Assembly (NCBI RefSeq): GCF_000725885.1
Contig: NZ_JODR01000020.1
Span: 1 to 64,000 of the forward strand
Origin: Streptomyces albus subsp. albus
GTDB lineage: Bacteria; Actinomycetota; Actinomycetes; Streptomycetales; Streptomycetaceae
Direction: 5' to 3'
Length of the DNA stretch: 64,000 bases
Part shown: piece after piece, positions 43,433 through 52,853 of the stretch
Position numbering within the stretch: the stretch's first letter is position 1
Layout of the letters: the number at the start of each line of letters is the position of its first letter
Notes under the pieces: generated by a model
Told to the model about the DNA's origin: nothing
Seen by the model: only the letters and a program-made list of their open reading frames with translations
Database searches by the model: none
Program-made: the position numbers and the translations under genes

Positions 43433-44685
43433 CCACGGCCCGGCCCCGCTCCCGCGGCGCCCCGGACAGCCCGGCCGCACCGCCGCCGTGGACCGAAGGG
43501 CTGGAGCTGACCGACGAGCAGCGCACGGCACAGGCCGGCTTCGCGGACTTCGCCCGCCGGGAGATCCTGCCGCACGCGGACCGCTGGGACCGTGAGGAGC
43601 ACCTGCCCGGCGAGGTGGTGCGCGCCCTGGCCGACGAGGGCCACCTGGGAGCCTGGGCACCCCGCGAACACGGCGGCGCCGGGTTGGACCCGGTCACCTT
43701 CGGGCTGCTCAACGAAGCACTCGGGCACGCCTGTTCGTCCGTGCGCAGCCTGCTGACCGTGCACAGCATGGTGATCCGCGCGGTGACGCGCTGGGGCGGC
43801 AGCCGGCTGCGGTCCCGCTGGCTGCCCGCGCTGGCGAGCGGCACCGCGGTGGGGGCCTTCGCCCTCACCGAGCCCGAGGCCGGCTCCGACGTGGCGAGCC
43901 TGCGCACAGCCGCCGAGAAGACCGCCGACGGCTACCGGCTGACGGGCGGAAAGCGTTGGATCACCTTTGGCCAGGCCGCCGATGTGTTCCTCGTCTTCGC
44001 CCGGTGCGACGACGGCCCCGCGGCGTTCCTCGTGGAACGGGACGCCCCCGGCTGCACCGTCGAACCCGTCACGGGAATGCTCGGGACCCGGGCCGCCATG
44101 ACCGCGCACCTGCACTTCGACGGGTGCGCCGTACCGGCCGAGGCCCTGGTGGGCCGGGCCGGGTTCGGACTGAACGCCGTGGCGGCGGACGCCCTGGAGA
44201 CCGGGCGCTACAGCGTCGCGTGGGGCTCCGCAGGACTGGCGCGTGCCTGCGTGGAGGCCTCGGCCCGGCACGCCGCCGCCCGCGAGCAGTTCGGCCGGCC
44301 GCTGGCCCAGCACGAACTGGTGCAGCGCCTCATCACGGAGATGGCCGTCAACACGAGTGCGGCACGGCTGCTGTGCCTGCGCGCCGGACGCCTGCTGCAC
44401 AGCGCCGACCCGCAGGCGGTGGAGGCCGTGTGGTCGGCGAAGTACTTCGCGGCGCGCAGCGCCTTCCGGGCGGCGGCGGACGCGGTCCAGGTGCACGGCG
44501 CGCGGGGCTGCGGCCCCGACGCCCCCGTCCAGCGGCTGCTGCGGGACGCCAAGATCATGGAAATCATCGAAGGCACCACCGAGATCCAGCAGACGGTGAT
44601 CGCTCAGTCCGTGGTCCGGGAACTGGCCGGGCCCGCGGGGCTGTCGGCCCCGGCGCAGAACAGGGGAGTGCACAGCGGTGGGTGA
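43429..44685 (+). CDS. fkbI-like: Acyl-ACP dehydrogenase of hydroxymalonyl-ACP synthesis (FkbI type)
   Basis: 418 residues from GTG 43429. It is a full acyl-CoA dehydrogenase: LTDEQRTAQAGFADFARREI, FALTEPEAGSDVASLRTAAE, RWITFGQAADVFLVFARCDD, ETGRYSVAWGSAGLARACVE, and the FAD/C-terminal motif MEIIEGTTEIQQTVIAQSVV. In methoxymalonyl pathways FkbI oxidises the aldehyde-level ACP intermediate to hydroxymalonyl-ACP. The gene overlaps both neighbours, so the stoichiometry is probably coupled. Confidence 0.9.
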   Translation: MTTARPRSRGAPDSPAAPPPWTEGLELTDEQRTAQAGFADFARREILPHADRWDREEHLPGEVVRALADEGHLGAWAPREHGGAGLDPVTFGLLNEALGHACSSVRSLLTVHSMVIRAVTRWGGSRLRSRWLPALASGTAVGAFALTEPEAGSDVASLRTAAEKTADGYRLTGGKRWITFGQAADVFLVFARCDDGPAAFLVERDAPGCTVEPVTGMLGTRAAMTAHLHFDGCAVPAEALVGRAGFGLNAVAADALETGRYSVAWGSAGLARACVEASARHAAAREQFGRPLAQHELVQRLITEMAVNTSAARLLCLRAGRLLHSADPQAVEAVWSAKYFAARSAFRAAADAVQVHGARGCGPDAPVQRLLRDAKIMEIIEGTTEIQQTVIAQSVVRELAGPAGLSAPAQNRGVHSGG

Positions 44686-45709
44686 GACCAAGAAGTGCGT
44701 CGTGTGGGACCTCGACAACACGGTGTGGGACGGAGTGCTGCTGGAGGGCGACGAGCTCACGGTGCGCCCGGGCGTCCGGGAGGCGCTGCGCACCCTGGAC
44801 GGCCGCGGCATCCTCCACTCGGTCGTGAGCCGCAACGAGCCGGAGCCGGCTCTCGCACGGCTTGCGGAGCTGGGACTCGCCGACTACTTCCTCGCCCCGC
44901 GCATCGGCTGGGGCACCAAGTCGCAGGCCATCCGGGACATCGCCGCGGAACTCGGCATCGCCACCGACTCGTTCGTCTTCGTCGACGACGACCCCTACGA
45001 GCGTGCCGAGGTCGCCCACGTCCTGCCCGAAGTGCTCTGCGTGGACGCCGCGGACGTGCCGACGCTCGTGGAGAGGGCCGAGCTGTCCCCCGCGCACATC
45101 ACCGCCGAGGCCCGCGACCGGCGGCGGATGTACCAGGCGTCGGCCCGCCGCAAGCAGGCCGAGGAGGAGTTCGAGGGTCCCCAGGAGAGCTTCCTGGCCT
45201 CGCTCGGGATGCGGCTGCGCATCATCCCCGCCCGCGAGCAGGACCTGCGGCGCGCCGAGGAGCTGACGGTGCGCACCCACCAGCTCAACGCGACCGGCCG
45301 CACCTATTCCTACGCGGAGCTGGACGCCCTGCGCACCTCCTCCACCCACCAGCTGCTGGTCGCCGAACTGACCGACCGCTTCGGCCCCTACGGTGTCATC
45401 GGCCTGGCACTGGTGGAGACCGGCAAGGAGGCGTGGACGGTACGGCTGCTGCTGATGTCCTGCCGGGTACTGTCCCGCGGCATCGGCGCGATCATGGTGA
45501 ACCATCTGCGCCGCCGTGCCCGCGCCGCCGGCTGCCCCCTGTACGCCGACTTCGTCCGCACCGACCGCAACCGCATGATGTACATCGCCTACCGTCTCGG
45601 CGGGTTCACCGAGGTGGGGCAGGACGGGGACGTGCTCAGCCTGCGCGCCGACGACGACGCCATCCCCCCGCTGCCCGACTACGTGGAGCTGCTCACCGAC
45701 GAGGACTGA
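44678..45709 (+). CDS. fkbH-like: FkbH-like HAD protein making glyceryl-ACP
   Basis: 343 residues from GTG 44678, overlapping the previous stop. The HAD phosphatase loop is CVVWDLDNTVWDGVLLEGDE. The middle shows DSFVFVDDDPYERAEVAHVL, and the C-terminal half is a GNAT-like acyl carrier loading domain (YGVIGLALVETGKEAWTVRL, LYADFVRTDRNRMMYIAYRL). FkbH proteins take 1,3-bisphosphoglycerate, dephosphorylate it and place D-glycerate on the FkbJ carrier. This is the last gene of the polyketide cluster. No O-methyltransferase (FkbG) follows, so the unit should stay as hydroxymalonyl-ACP. Confidence 0.92.
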   Translation: MGETKKCVVWDLDNTVWDGVLLEGDELTVRPGVREALRTLDGRGILHSVVSRNEPEPALARLAELGLADYFLAPRIGWGTKSQAIRDIAAELGIATDSFVFVDDDPYERAEVAHVLPEVLCVDAADVPTLVERAELSPAHITAEARDRRRMYQASARRKQAEEEFEGPQESFLASLGMRLRIIPAREQDLRRAEELTVRTHQLNATGRTYSYAELDALRTSSTHQLLVAELTDRFGPYGVIGLALVETGKEAWTVRLLLMSCRVLSRGIGAIMVNHLRRRARAAGCPLYADFVRTDRNRMMYIAYRLGGFTEVGQDGDVLSLRADDDAIPPLPDYVELLTDED

Positions 45710-45717
45710 GCAGGCCG

Positions 45718-48337
45718 TCAGGAGGGCCGCACCGGGCGCACGGCCAGCACGGCGATGTCGTCCGCGTTGTCCGCCCCCAGCCGCAGCAGCAGTTCGTCGC
45801 AGAACACGTCGAGGGATTCCCGGGCGAGGTCGGCGGTGTGCTCACGCAGCAGCTCCATGCCGTCGTCGAGGGAGCCTCCGCGGCGTTCGATGAGCCCGTC
45901 CGTGTACAGCAGGACGGTCGCGTCGGCGGGCACCAGGTCCCGGGCGCCGGGCCGGGGCGCTCCGGGGTCCACACCGAGCAGCAGTCCCGCGCCGTCCTCC
46001 AGATAGCGGGTCTCGCCCTCGTAGGTGGTCAGCAGCGGCGGCAGGTGCCCGGCGGAGGAGTGCTTCAGCTCCCAGGTGCCCTCGGCCGGCCCTTTCACCA
46101 CGGCGTACACGCAGGTCGCGGTGGCCTCCTGATACAGACTGTGGTGGGCGGTGTCCAGCCGGCGCAGTACCGTCTCCGGGGGCTCCTGGCGGTCGATGGC
46201 GATACCGCGGAGCATGCTGCGCAGCTGGCTCATGGCGATCGCCGCCTCCAGATCGTGTCCCGCCACGTCCCCGATGACCAGTGCCGTACTGCCGTTGGGC
46301 ACCACGAAGCTGTCGTACCAGTCGCCGCCGACCTGCGCGGTGGCGGAGGAGGGGGCGTAGCGCGCCGCCATCCGCAGGTGCGGGACGTCGGGGAGGACGG
46401 GAAGCAGGGAGTGCTGGAGGCGTTCGGCGATGTCCTGCGTCGTCTGGTACAGGCGGACGTTGTCCACGCCCAGCGCGAGATTGCGGACCAGATCGTCCAC
46501 CAGGGGCAGATCCTCCCCGGTGAACGGCTCCGCCCCGCCGGTACGGGCCACCGTCACCGCGCCCATGATCTCCTGGCGGGCACGCAGGGGCGCCACCACC
46601 GCGCTGTTGGCGCCCATCCGCTGGATCAGCTCCAGATGCCGGGCGTCCAGCGCGTTGCGGGCGGGCCCCGCCTCGGAGGCGTCCGTCAGCAGCAGCGGGC
46701 CCGCCCCTCTCAGCACCCGCGCCAGCGCCCCTTGGGCTTCCTCCGAGACGGAGGGCAGCGCGCCGGTGCGGATGTCGAAGGGCACCCGCTGGGGATCGCG
46801 GTGCACGACGCAGGCTCGTTCGACCCGGCCGTGCTCGTCCACCAGATCCAGCACGCACCAGTCGGCCAGCCGCTGGGTCAGCACCAGGCAGACGCGCCGC
46901 AGCCCCTCCCGCAGATCGGCGGTGCCGCTCAGCGCGCTGCGGGTGTCGGCCAGCAGCGCCAGCCGTTCCAGCTTGTACGCGTCCTCGTCGCCGCCGGTGC
47001 TCGCGCTGACGGGCTCCCGCGCCGGCACGCCGGCCGGCTCCTGCGGAAACGGTGCGCGTTTGCGTTCGGGAGCGTGGCTGTAGGGGGTGGCGGCCCTGGG
47101 CGTCAGCTGGGCGACGAAGACCGTCTCGCCCTCGGCCGTCTCCTGGGGCTGGATGAGCAGACGGACCGGGACCAGTTCCCCGTCCCGGTGCTGGGCGGGC
47201 AGCGGCACGGAGCGGCCCATGATCCGGGGCATACCGGTGAGCAGCAGGGAGCCGAAGGCGGCGAGGTGACGGCCCCACAGATGCTGCGGGATCAGCACGG
47301 TGAGCCGCTGCCCGACGAGTTCCTCCGCGTACCAGCCGAGCATGTCGGCCGCGGCGTCGTTGGCCGCGATGATCCTGTTGTCCTCGTCGGCGGCGATGGT
47401 GGGGGTGCGGCTGTCCCGTACCTGCCCGGCCTCCCAGGGGGCGAGCTGGGCGGGTGTGGCGCCCGGCTCGCGCGGGACGACCGTCCACGCGGTGGGGTCC
47501 TCGCCGTCGAGCTGGCGGACGATCTGGTCGAACAGCCACGTGTGGAAGTCACGGTGGTGGGTGAAGGACGGCCGGGCCAGCAGCCGCCCGTCGCGGGCGG
47601 CCTCCTCCGTCCGTTCCAGCACCCGGCGCAGGGTGTCCACCGCCGGCGCCGCGTCGCTGGGAACCGCGATCCGCACCGAGCGGATGTCCGAGGCCGGCTG
47701 CTGGGTCTCCAGGGCCGCTGCCAGCCATGCGGTCACCCGGGTGCTCGTCTCGTGCGCGGTCAGAGCGTCCCGCGTCGACACCCCGGCCGCGCGGCCGGGA
47801 GGGGTGGCCAGCGCGAGTTCACGCAGCAGCGCGTGTCTGCGCATACGGCAGGCGGTGTACAGGGCGTGCGGCAGGTCGACCAAGGCGACCGTCGTGTGCG
47901 GCCCGGACGGCGGCCGGGCCGACTCCCAGGTGGACGGCGCCCACGGTGCGGGACCGTCCCCCAGGTCGAACCACACGGTCTTGTGCTCCTCGCCCGACCG
48001 GACCCCGTAACGGGAGGCCAGCTCCTCGACCATGACCAGCCCCAGCCCGGTGCCCGCTCCCGCGCAGGTTCCCGGGGGAAGCGGCGGGCGGTCCGGCTGC
48101 CGGTCGCCGACCTGGACGCGCACCCTGCCGTCCGTGGCCGAGACCGACACCTCGAACGGTGCCGGCGTGCAGCACCGCGTTGGTGGCCAGCTCGCCGAGC
48201 AGCAGCTCGGCGGTGTCCACGACCGGGTCCGGCGTCCCCTCCAGGGCGGTCCGCACGAAACGCCGGGCCGCCCTCACGCTGTCGGGCCGTGGGGGGAACC
48301 GTCGCGTGGATGCGTCCTGGCCGTCGACGTTGCCCAT
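45718..48337 (-). pseudogene. Frameshifted ATPase-PAS-GAF-SpoIIE phosphatase gene
   Basis: Starting at ATG 48337 the frame encodes an anti-sigma-type ATPase N-terminus (VDTAELLLGELATNAVLHAG). At about 48155-48162 the frame shifts and the rest continues in another frame to 45718 (TGLGLVMVEELASRYGVRSG, then a PAS domain around PTIAADEDNRIIAANDAAAD, a GAF domain ending GVDNVRLYQTTQDIAERLQ, and a SpoIIE phosphatase with VGGDWYDSFVVPNGSTALVI, VAGHDLEAAIA, LLYTDGLIERRGGS and DDIAVLAVRP). Deletion of two bases or insertion of one would explain it; relatives usually read HAGTPFEV there. The 810-residue remainder might still be made from an internal start. Otherwise it is a broken partner-switching regulator. 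It converges on the fkbH-like gene, 8 bases apart. Confidence 0.8.
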
Positions 48338-48487
48338 GCCACCAGTCTGCGCGGAGAGGGGCGGGCCGGGCCGCATCCGTGGCGTTCCCGCTGGCAGACG
48401 GAGGGTGCCGGTCCGCCAGCGGAGTGACGCGCTCTCGGCGGCGGCCCCCCGGTCCGGCTCGCCGCCGGTGATCGTACCGTTGCGTTC

Positions 48488-49234
48488 ATGACATGGTGGG
48501 AGGGTGCAGTGATCGCCGTTGCGGGCCTGTGGGCCGGCGGGATCAACACGGTGGTGGGCTCGGGGACGCTGGTGACCTTCCCGGTGCTCGTCGCGCTCGG
48601 CTGGCCGCCGGTGACCGCGACGACGTCCAACGCGGTGGGCTTGATCACCGGCTCGGTCACCGGTGCCTACGGGTACCGGCACGAGCTGGCCGGACAGCGC
48701 GGCCGGGTGATCCGCTACGCGGTCGCCTCGTTCCTCGGCGCCATCGGGGGAGCGGTGCTGCTGTTGTCGCTGCCCCAGGACGCCTTCGAACTGGTGGTTC
48801 CCGCACTGGTCGGCCTCTCGGTGCTGCTCGTCGCCGTCCAGCCGCTGGCGGCGCGGCGGCTGCGCACCCGGAACGGCGCGGACCGCTCCGGGCCGCTGCT
48901 GTACGTCCTCATCTTCCTCGTCGGCGTCTACGGGGGCTACTTCACCGCCGCGCAGGGGATCATGCTCGTCGGCGTCATGGGTTTCCTGCTCGCCGACTCC
49001 CTCCAGACGCTGAACGCCTTCAAGAACACCCTGTCCGCCGTGGTGAACATCGTGGCGGGGGCCGTGTACGCCGTCGTCGCCCCCGTCAGCTGGCCGGTCG
49101 TCGGGGTGCTCGCCGTCAGTTCCACGCTCGGCGGCCTCCTCGGTGCCAGGGTCGGCCGCAGGCTGCCGCCCCAGGTGCTGCGCGCGACGGTGATCGTCAT
49201 CGGTCTGGCGGCGGTCGTCCACCTGCTCCTGTGA
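48488..49234 (+). CDS. TauE/SafE-family sulfite/organic anion exporter
   Basis: 248 residues, ATG 48488. Eight hydrophobic segments with the duplicated TauE motif: AGLWAGGINTVVGSGTLVTF with FPVLVALGWPPVTATTSNAV in the first half and GGYFTAAQGIMLVGVMGFLL with LNAFKNTLSAVVNIVAGAVY in the second. Members export sulfite, sulfoacetate or taurine-derived anions. Substrate unknown. It is divergent from the frameshifted phosphatase gene. Confidence 0.88.
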   Translation: MTWWEGAVIAVAGLWAGGINTVVGSGTLVTFPVLVALGWPPVTATTSNAVGLITGSVTGAYGYRHELAGQRGRVIRYAVASFLGAIGGAVLLLSLPQDAFELVVPALVGLSVLLVAVQPLAARRLRTRNGADRSGPLLYVLIFLVGVYGGYFTAAQGIMLVGVMGFLLADSLQTLNAFKNTLSAVVNIVAGAVYAVVAPVSWPVVGVLAVSSTLGGLLGARVGRRLPPQVLRATVIVIGLAAVVHLLL

Positions 49235-49627
49235 CCCGGCCCCGTGGCCCGACGGCGGGGACCGCCGCACCTCGCAGCCGCCGGTGACGGGGGCCTCCCA
49301 GCCGATGCGGTGACCGTACGTCCGCCGGATCCCGGCGCTGCCCGCCGTCCTCGGCGTGATCACCGGCAGCGGCATGCCCCGGAAGACGAGGGCCACCGGC
49401 CCCGCCGCCTTGTCGTTGTTGATACGCCGCCTCCTTGACGATCCGCTCGCGCGGGGCGCCGGCGGGCCTCGAAGGCCGCGAAGACGGAGGGGATGTCGGG
49501 GCGGCCCCGCACGGCCCCGGGCCGGCTCGACGGCGTCCTCGGGTGCGTTCGTCGCGCCGACGATGAGCGCTTTCGCGACAGAAACACCCCTCACCCTGAG
49601 TTATTTGGATAGGTCTGGTTAAACATC
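49235..49627. other. Degenerate stretch, no intact gene
   Basis: Read leftward from about 49590, fragments such as KALIVGATNAPEDAVEPA and, after frame changes, INNDKAAGPVALVF and TYGHRIGWEAPVTGG appear coding-like but never form one frame. They may be a decayed oxidoreductase that was divergent from the MarR remnant next to it. A lower-G+C patch (49595-49625) could be their old shared promoter. Confidence 0.35.
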
Positions 49628-49742
49628 GGGCAGGGTGCGGCAGGCGTGCGAGCAGTACGACGACGAACAACTCGCCACCGTCGCCGACTTCCTGACCCGG
49701 TCGGCCCACGCCCAGTCCGAGGCCACCCGCCACCTCGGCTGA
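49628..49742 (+). pseudogene. C-terminal fragment of a MarR-like regulator
   Basis: The frame reads VRQACEQYDDEQLATVADFL then TRSAHAQSEATRHLG and a stop, which matches the last helices of MarR-family proteins. The preceding DNA-binding part is missing and the sequence changes character abruptly at about 49625. It is a deletion remnant. Confidence 0.5.
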
Positions 49743-49967
49743 CCGCACCCAAAGTCACCACCGGCCCGCCCCCCGGCCCCCGGCAGCCGGCACGATCATG
49801 GCCGGTTGCAGGCCTGCCCCCCCGCCTGTCGCGGTACCCACGCGCCGCCGCGTCGTTGACGCCGGTGCGGCTTCCCGGCCGTTCCGGCCGGCAGCCGGCA
49901 CCGAGGCCCGCCCGGCGACAGCACCGCGGACCATGCGGACGGGGCGGGGGAGGGGAGAGGGGCGGGC
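49743..49967. other. Upstream region of the fusion prenyl gene
   Basis: About 225 bases of very high G+C with no gene. GGGGAGAGG at about 49951-49960 serves as ribosome site for the next gene. Confidence 0.4.
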
Positions 49968-51587
49968 ATGACCGGACACGACCAGGCGGGCAACGACGCG
50001 AGCGCACTGCGGGAGTCCTACGAACTGTGCGCACGGGAGATCCGGCGGCACCTGCCGCCCCTGTGGACGGCGACCGACATGCTGCCTTCCGCGGTCCGCC
50101 CCCACCTCCACGCCGTGCACGGCTTCGCCCTGCGCACCGACCGCATCGCCGACGAGGGGACACCCGAAGGCCGCATGCGCCGCCTGGCCCGCTGGCGCGC
50201 CGAGACCATGACCGACCTGCGCACCGGGCACAGCACACATCCGCTGCGGCGGGCGTTCGTGGACACGGTGCTGCGCCACGGCCTCGACCGGACGCTGGTC
50301 GAGGAGTTCCTGGACGCCGTCGGCCAGGACTGCGCCGCCCCGCCCGCGTTCGAGACCTTCGCCCAGCAGCGGCACTACCTGCGGGGCGTCACCGGCACCA
50401 TCGCCGAACTCTGGCTCCCGCTGCTGGGACCGCACGGGCCCGACGCACCCGCGCTGGTGTCCGCGCTGGGCGAGGCCTGCCAGATGGCCGACATCTTCGA
50501 GGACCTGCCCGGTGATCTGGCCGCCGGCCGCTGCCATCTGCCGCGAGGCGACCTGCGCGACCTCGGACTGGAACCCGCCGACCTGCTGAGCGGCGGCCGA
50601 CGGGAGGCGCTGGACGAACTGGTCGACCGGCAGCTCACCCGGTGGCAGAGCCTGCTGGAGGAGGCCGTACCGGTCACCGGGGCCGTCGAAGCCGCCTGCC
50701 GGCCGTTCCTGCACGTCCTCCTGCTCGGCGCGCAACTCCAGTACGACGAGGCGGCCCTGCTGCGTTCCCGCGTACTGACCGACGGCGTCGCCCCGCTCAC
50801 CCCGGCCGCCACGGCACGCCGGCCCCCGGCCACGGTGCGGCCCGGCCACGCGATGCCCGGCCACGTCGCGGTGATCATGGACGGCAACCGCCGGTGGGCC
50901 CGGCGGCGCGGACTGCTCGCCTGGCAGGGCCACCACGCGGGCGGGCGGGCGCTGATACGCCTGGTCAACGCCGCGCTACGGCTCGGCATCCGGCACCTGA
51001 CCGTCTACGCCTTCTCCACCGAGAACTGGAACCGGGCCCAGCAGGAACTGGTCACCCTGTTCGCCGCCGCGGCCGACGCGGCACTCCAGGGCGCCGCATG
51101 GCTGCACGAACTCGGCGTACGGGTGCGCTGGTGCGGGCGGCGCGACCGCATCGAACAGTCCCTCGCCGCCGCGCTGGCCCTGCTGGAGAGCATGACCTTC
51201 GGCAACGACGTGCTGAACCTGACCGTCTGCGTCGACTACGGCGGACGGGACGAACTCGCCGCCGCCGCCCGCGCGCTGGCCGCCGAGGCCGTCGCGGGCA
51301 CCCTGCGTCCCGAGGACATCGGCCCCGACGACCTCGCCCGGTGCCTGTACGCACCCGGCCTGCCCGACGTGGACCTGTTGATCCGCACCTCCGGCGAACA
51401 GCGGCTCAGCAACTTCCTGCCCTGGCAGCTCGCCTACGCCGAGCTGCTGTTCACCCCGGACCAGTGGCCCGACTTCGGGCTGGCACAGCTGCGGGAGGCG
51501 TGTGCCGTCTACGCCTCCCGCGAGCGCCGCTACGGCGCCGGGCTCCCCGCCCCCGCCACCCCGGCAAAACCGACCCGGACCGGATGA
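49968..51587 (+). CDS. Fusion of squalene/phytoene synthase-like and cis-prenyltransferase domains
   Basis: 539 residues, ATG 49968. Residues 1-280 follow the squalene/phytoene synthase family: first Asp motif ALRTDRIADEG (D58-x3-D62) and second motif QMADIFEDLPGDLAAGRCHL. Residues 297-525 are a complete undecaprenyl-diphosphate synthase-like cis-prenyltransferase: HVAVIMDGNRRWARRRG with catalytic D305, YAFSTENWNRAQQEL, LTVCVDYGGRDEL and LLIRTSGEQRLSNFLPWQLA. Both halves keep their catalytic residues. The first half normally condenses two prenyl diphosphates. The second extends them in cis with IPP. Joining them suggests that a cis-prenyl product is passed to the condensing domain or the reverse, giving an unusual long terpene. 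No cyclase or carotenoid gene is adjacent. Confidence 0.9.
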   Translation: MTGHDQAGNDASALRESYELCAREIRRHLPPLWTATDMLPSAVRPHLHAVHGFALRTDRIADEGTPEGRMRRLARWRAETMTDLRTGHSTHPLRRAFVDTVLRHGLDRTLVEEFLDAVGQDCAAPPAFETFAQQRHYLRGVTGTIAELWLPLLGPHGPDAPALVSALGEACQMADIFEDLPGDLAAGRCHLPRGDLRDLGLEPADLLSGGRREALDELVDRQLTRWQSLLEEAVPVTGAVEAACRPFLHVLLLGAQLQYDEAALLRSRVLTDGVAPLTPAATARRPPATVRPGHAMPGHVAVIMDGNRRWARRRGLLAWQGHHAGGRALIRLVNAALRLGIRHLTVYAFSTENWNRAQQELVTLFAAAADAALQGAAWLHELGVRVRWCGRRDRIEQSLAAALALLESMTFGNDVLNLTVCVDYGGRDELAAAARALAAEAVAGTLRPEDIGPDDLARCLYAPGLPDVDLLIRTSGEQRLSNFLPWQLAYAELLFTPDQWPDFGLAQLREACAVYASRERRYGAGLPAPATPAKPTRTG

Positions 51588-51723
51588 CCCGGACCGGTTC
51601 CGCCCGCCCGGGGAGCGGACGGACCCGCTGCTCGGGTCCGTCGGCGCCGTGCCCCGGCCATTGGCCCACCGCACCGGCGCGGATCGCCCCAGCCGGGCGG
51701 AGGGCCCGTGGGCGGGTCCGCCG

Positions 51724-52371
51724 TCAGCGTTTCGGCGGGGTGTAGACGCCCTCGGCCGACAGATGCGCCAGCACCGTGCCGGTGGAGAAGACGGGCTTGC
51801 CGAACGTCGCGGAGAACGCCTCGACCAGATCGGGGGTGGGGTGCAGCGGCATATCGCCCACCCGGACCTTCAGCGGACGGTCGGCCGGCACCTGCCCGGC
51901 GGTCAGCCGGCCCTCGGCCACACCGCAGCGGAACAGGGAACGGTGCCCCGCCTCCACGCCGTTGACCACGCACGTACCGGACGCCACCTCTTCCCGCAGC
52001 GTGCCGCGGAGGCGGGTCACCCGGAAAGTCCCCTGCGGCGTGCGCACGGTGAGCCCGCCGTCCAGGCCGCCCTCTCCCCGGGCCTTCGACAGATCGTTCA
52101 GCGAGGGCTCGCCCCTCCCGGTCCGTACGGGAAAACGCAGGGCGGCACCTTCGGAGCCCTTGATCAGCCGGGCCGGCGGCACCGCTTCCACCACCGCCTC
52201 CAGCCGGTCGAGCTGTGCCTGGGCCGGGGCGGTCCAGCGGATCTCGACCCAGGCGTCGGAGACGGTTCCCCAGGTGTCGTCCACGGAAGCCGCGGCTGCC
52301 GTGCCGGAGAACTGGGCCAGCAGCGGCGAGGCCATGGCAGCCCCCAGTAGTGTTCGTCGCATCGTGTCCAT
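51724..52371 (-). CDS. Secreted protein, possibly chalcone-isomerase-like; function unknown
   Basis: 215 residues from ATG 52371 (ATG 52362 possible). The start MDTMRRTLLGAAMASPLLAQ with a following Ala-rich cut site is a signal peptide. The mature part has several beta-strand-like segments (DAWVEIRWTAPAQAQLDRLE, LTVRTPQGTFRVTRLRGTLR, SGTCVVNGVEAGHRSLFRCG) and two cysteines that could pair. I do not recognise the family with confidence. A three-site palindromic operator array lies about 210 bases upstream. Confidence 0.65.
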   Translation of the reverse strand: MDTMRRTLLGAAMASPLLAQFSGTAAAASVDDTWGTVSDAWVEIRWTAPAQAQLDRLEAVVEAVPPARLIKGSEGAALRFPVRTGRGEPSLNDLSKARGEGGLDGGLTVRTPQGTFRVTRLRGTLREEVASGTCVVNGVEAGHRSLFRCGVAEGRLTAGQVPADRPLKVRVGDMPLHPTPDLVEAFSATFGKPVFSTGTVLAHLSAEGVYTPPKR

Positions 52372-52582
52372 CGGTGGCACACCATCCTTCCCCGGGCCGC
52401 AGCGCACGGCCCCCCGGCAGGATCGTCCGACCGTCGGAACAACCTCGGTCGGCAAACCACTCGAAAGAGGGAGCGTGCTCGCGGTCCCGGGCGCCGGGAG
52501 CGGCGCTGAGCACACCACGGCAGCCGGTGCCCCCAAGGACGCCGCACAGGGTGCCGCCGCGTCCCCGGCCCCCGGCCGCACC

Positions 52583-52646
52583 GTCCGGGACATACCGCGC
52601 ACAGGCCGTTGACCTGCCCGGACAGGCGCGCACCCGTCCGGGACAG
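52583..52646. promoter_or_regulatory. Three-site operator array, copy 1
   Basis: GTCCGGGACA (52583-52592), 24 bases, CCCGGACAG (52617-52625), 10 bases, GTCCGGGACAG (52636-52646). The same three elements with the same 24- and 10-base gaps occur at 57941-58004. The core GTCC-G-GGAC is palindromic. It is likely bound by a dimeric regulator and could act on the leftward secreted-protein gene. Confidence 0.65.
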
Positions 52647-52853
52647 CCCGGCCCCCTTCCTCCCCGCCGGGGCCCGCACCGAAGATCGAAGGCGTCGGCA
52701 TCCCCTCCCGGACACCGCATGACCGGGCCGTCTCTCACCGCCACGGGGGAGGTGAGGGACGGCCGACCGTACCGACGGGTGCGGCACCCGCCTCCGGCTC
52801 GCGCTGTCCGCCCGCAGAACACCCGCCGGCCGCCCGACACGCGGCCGGCGGGG

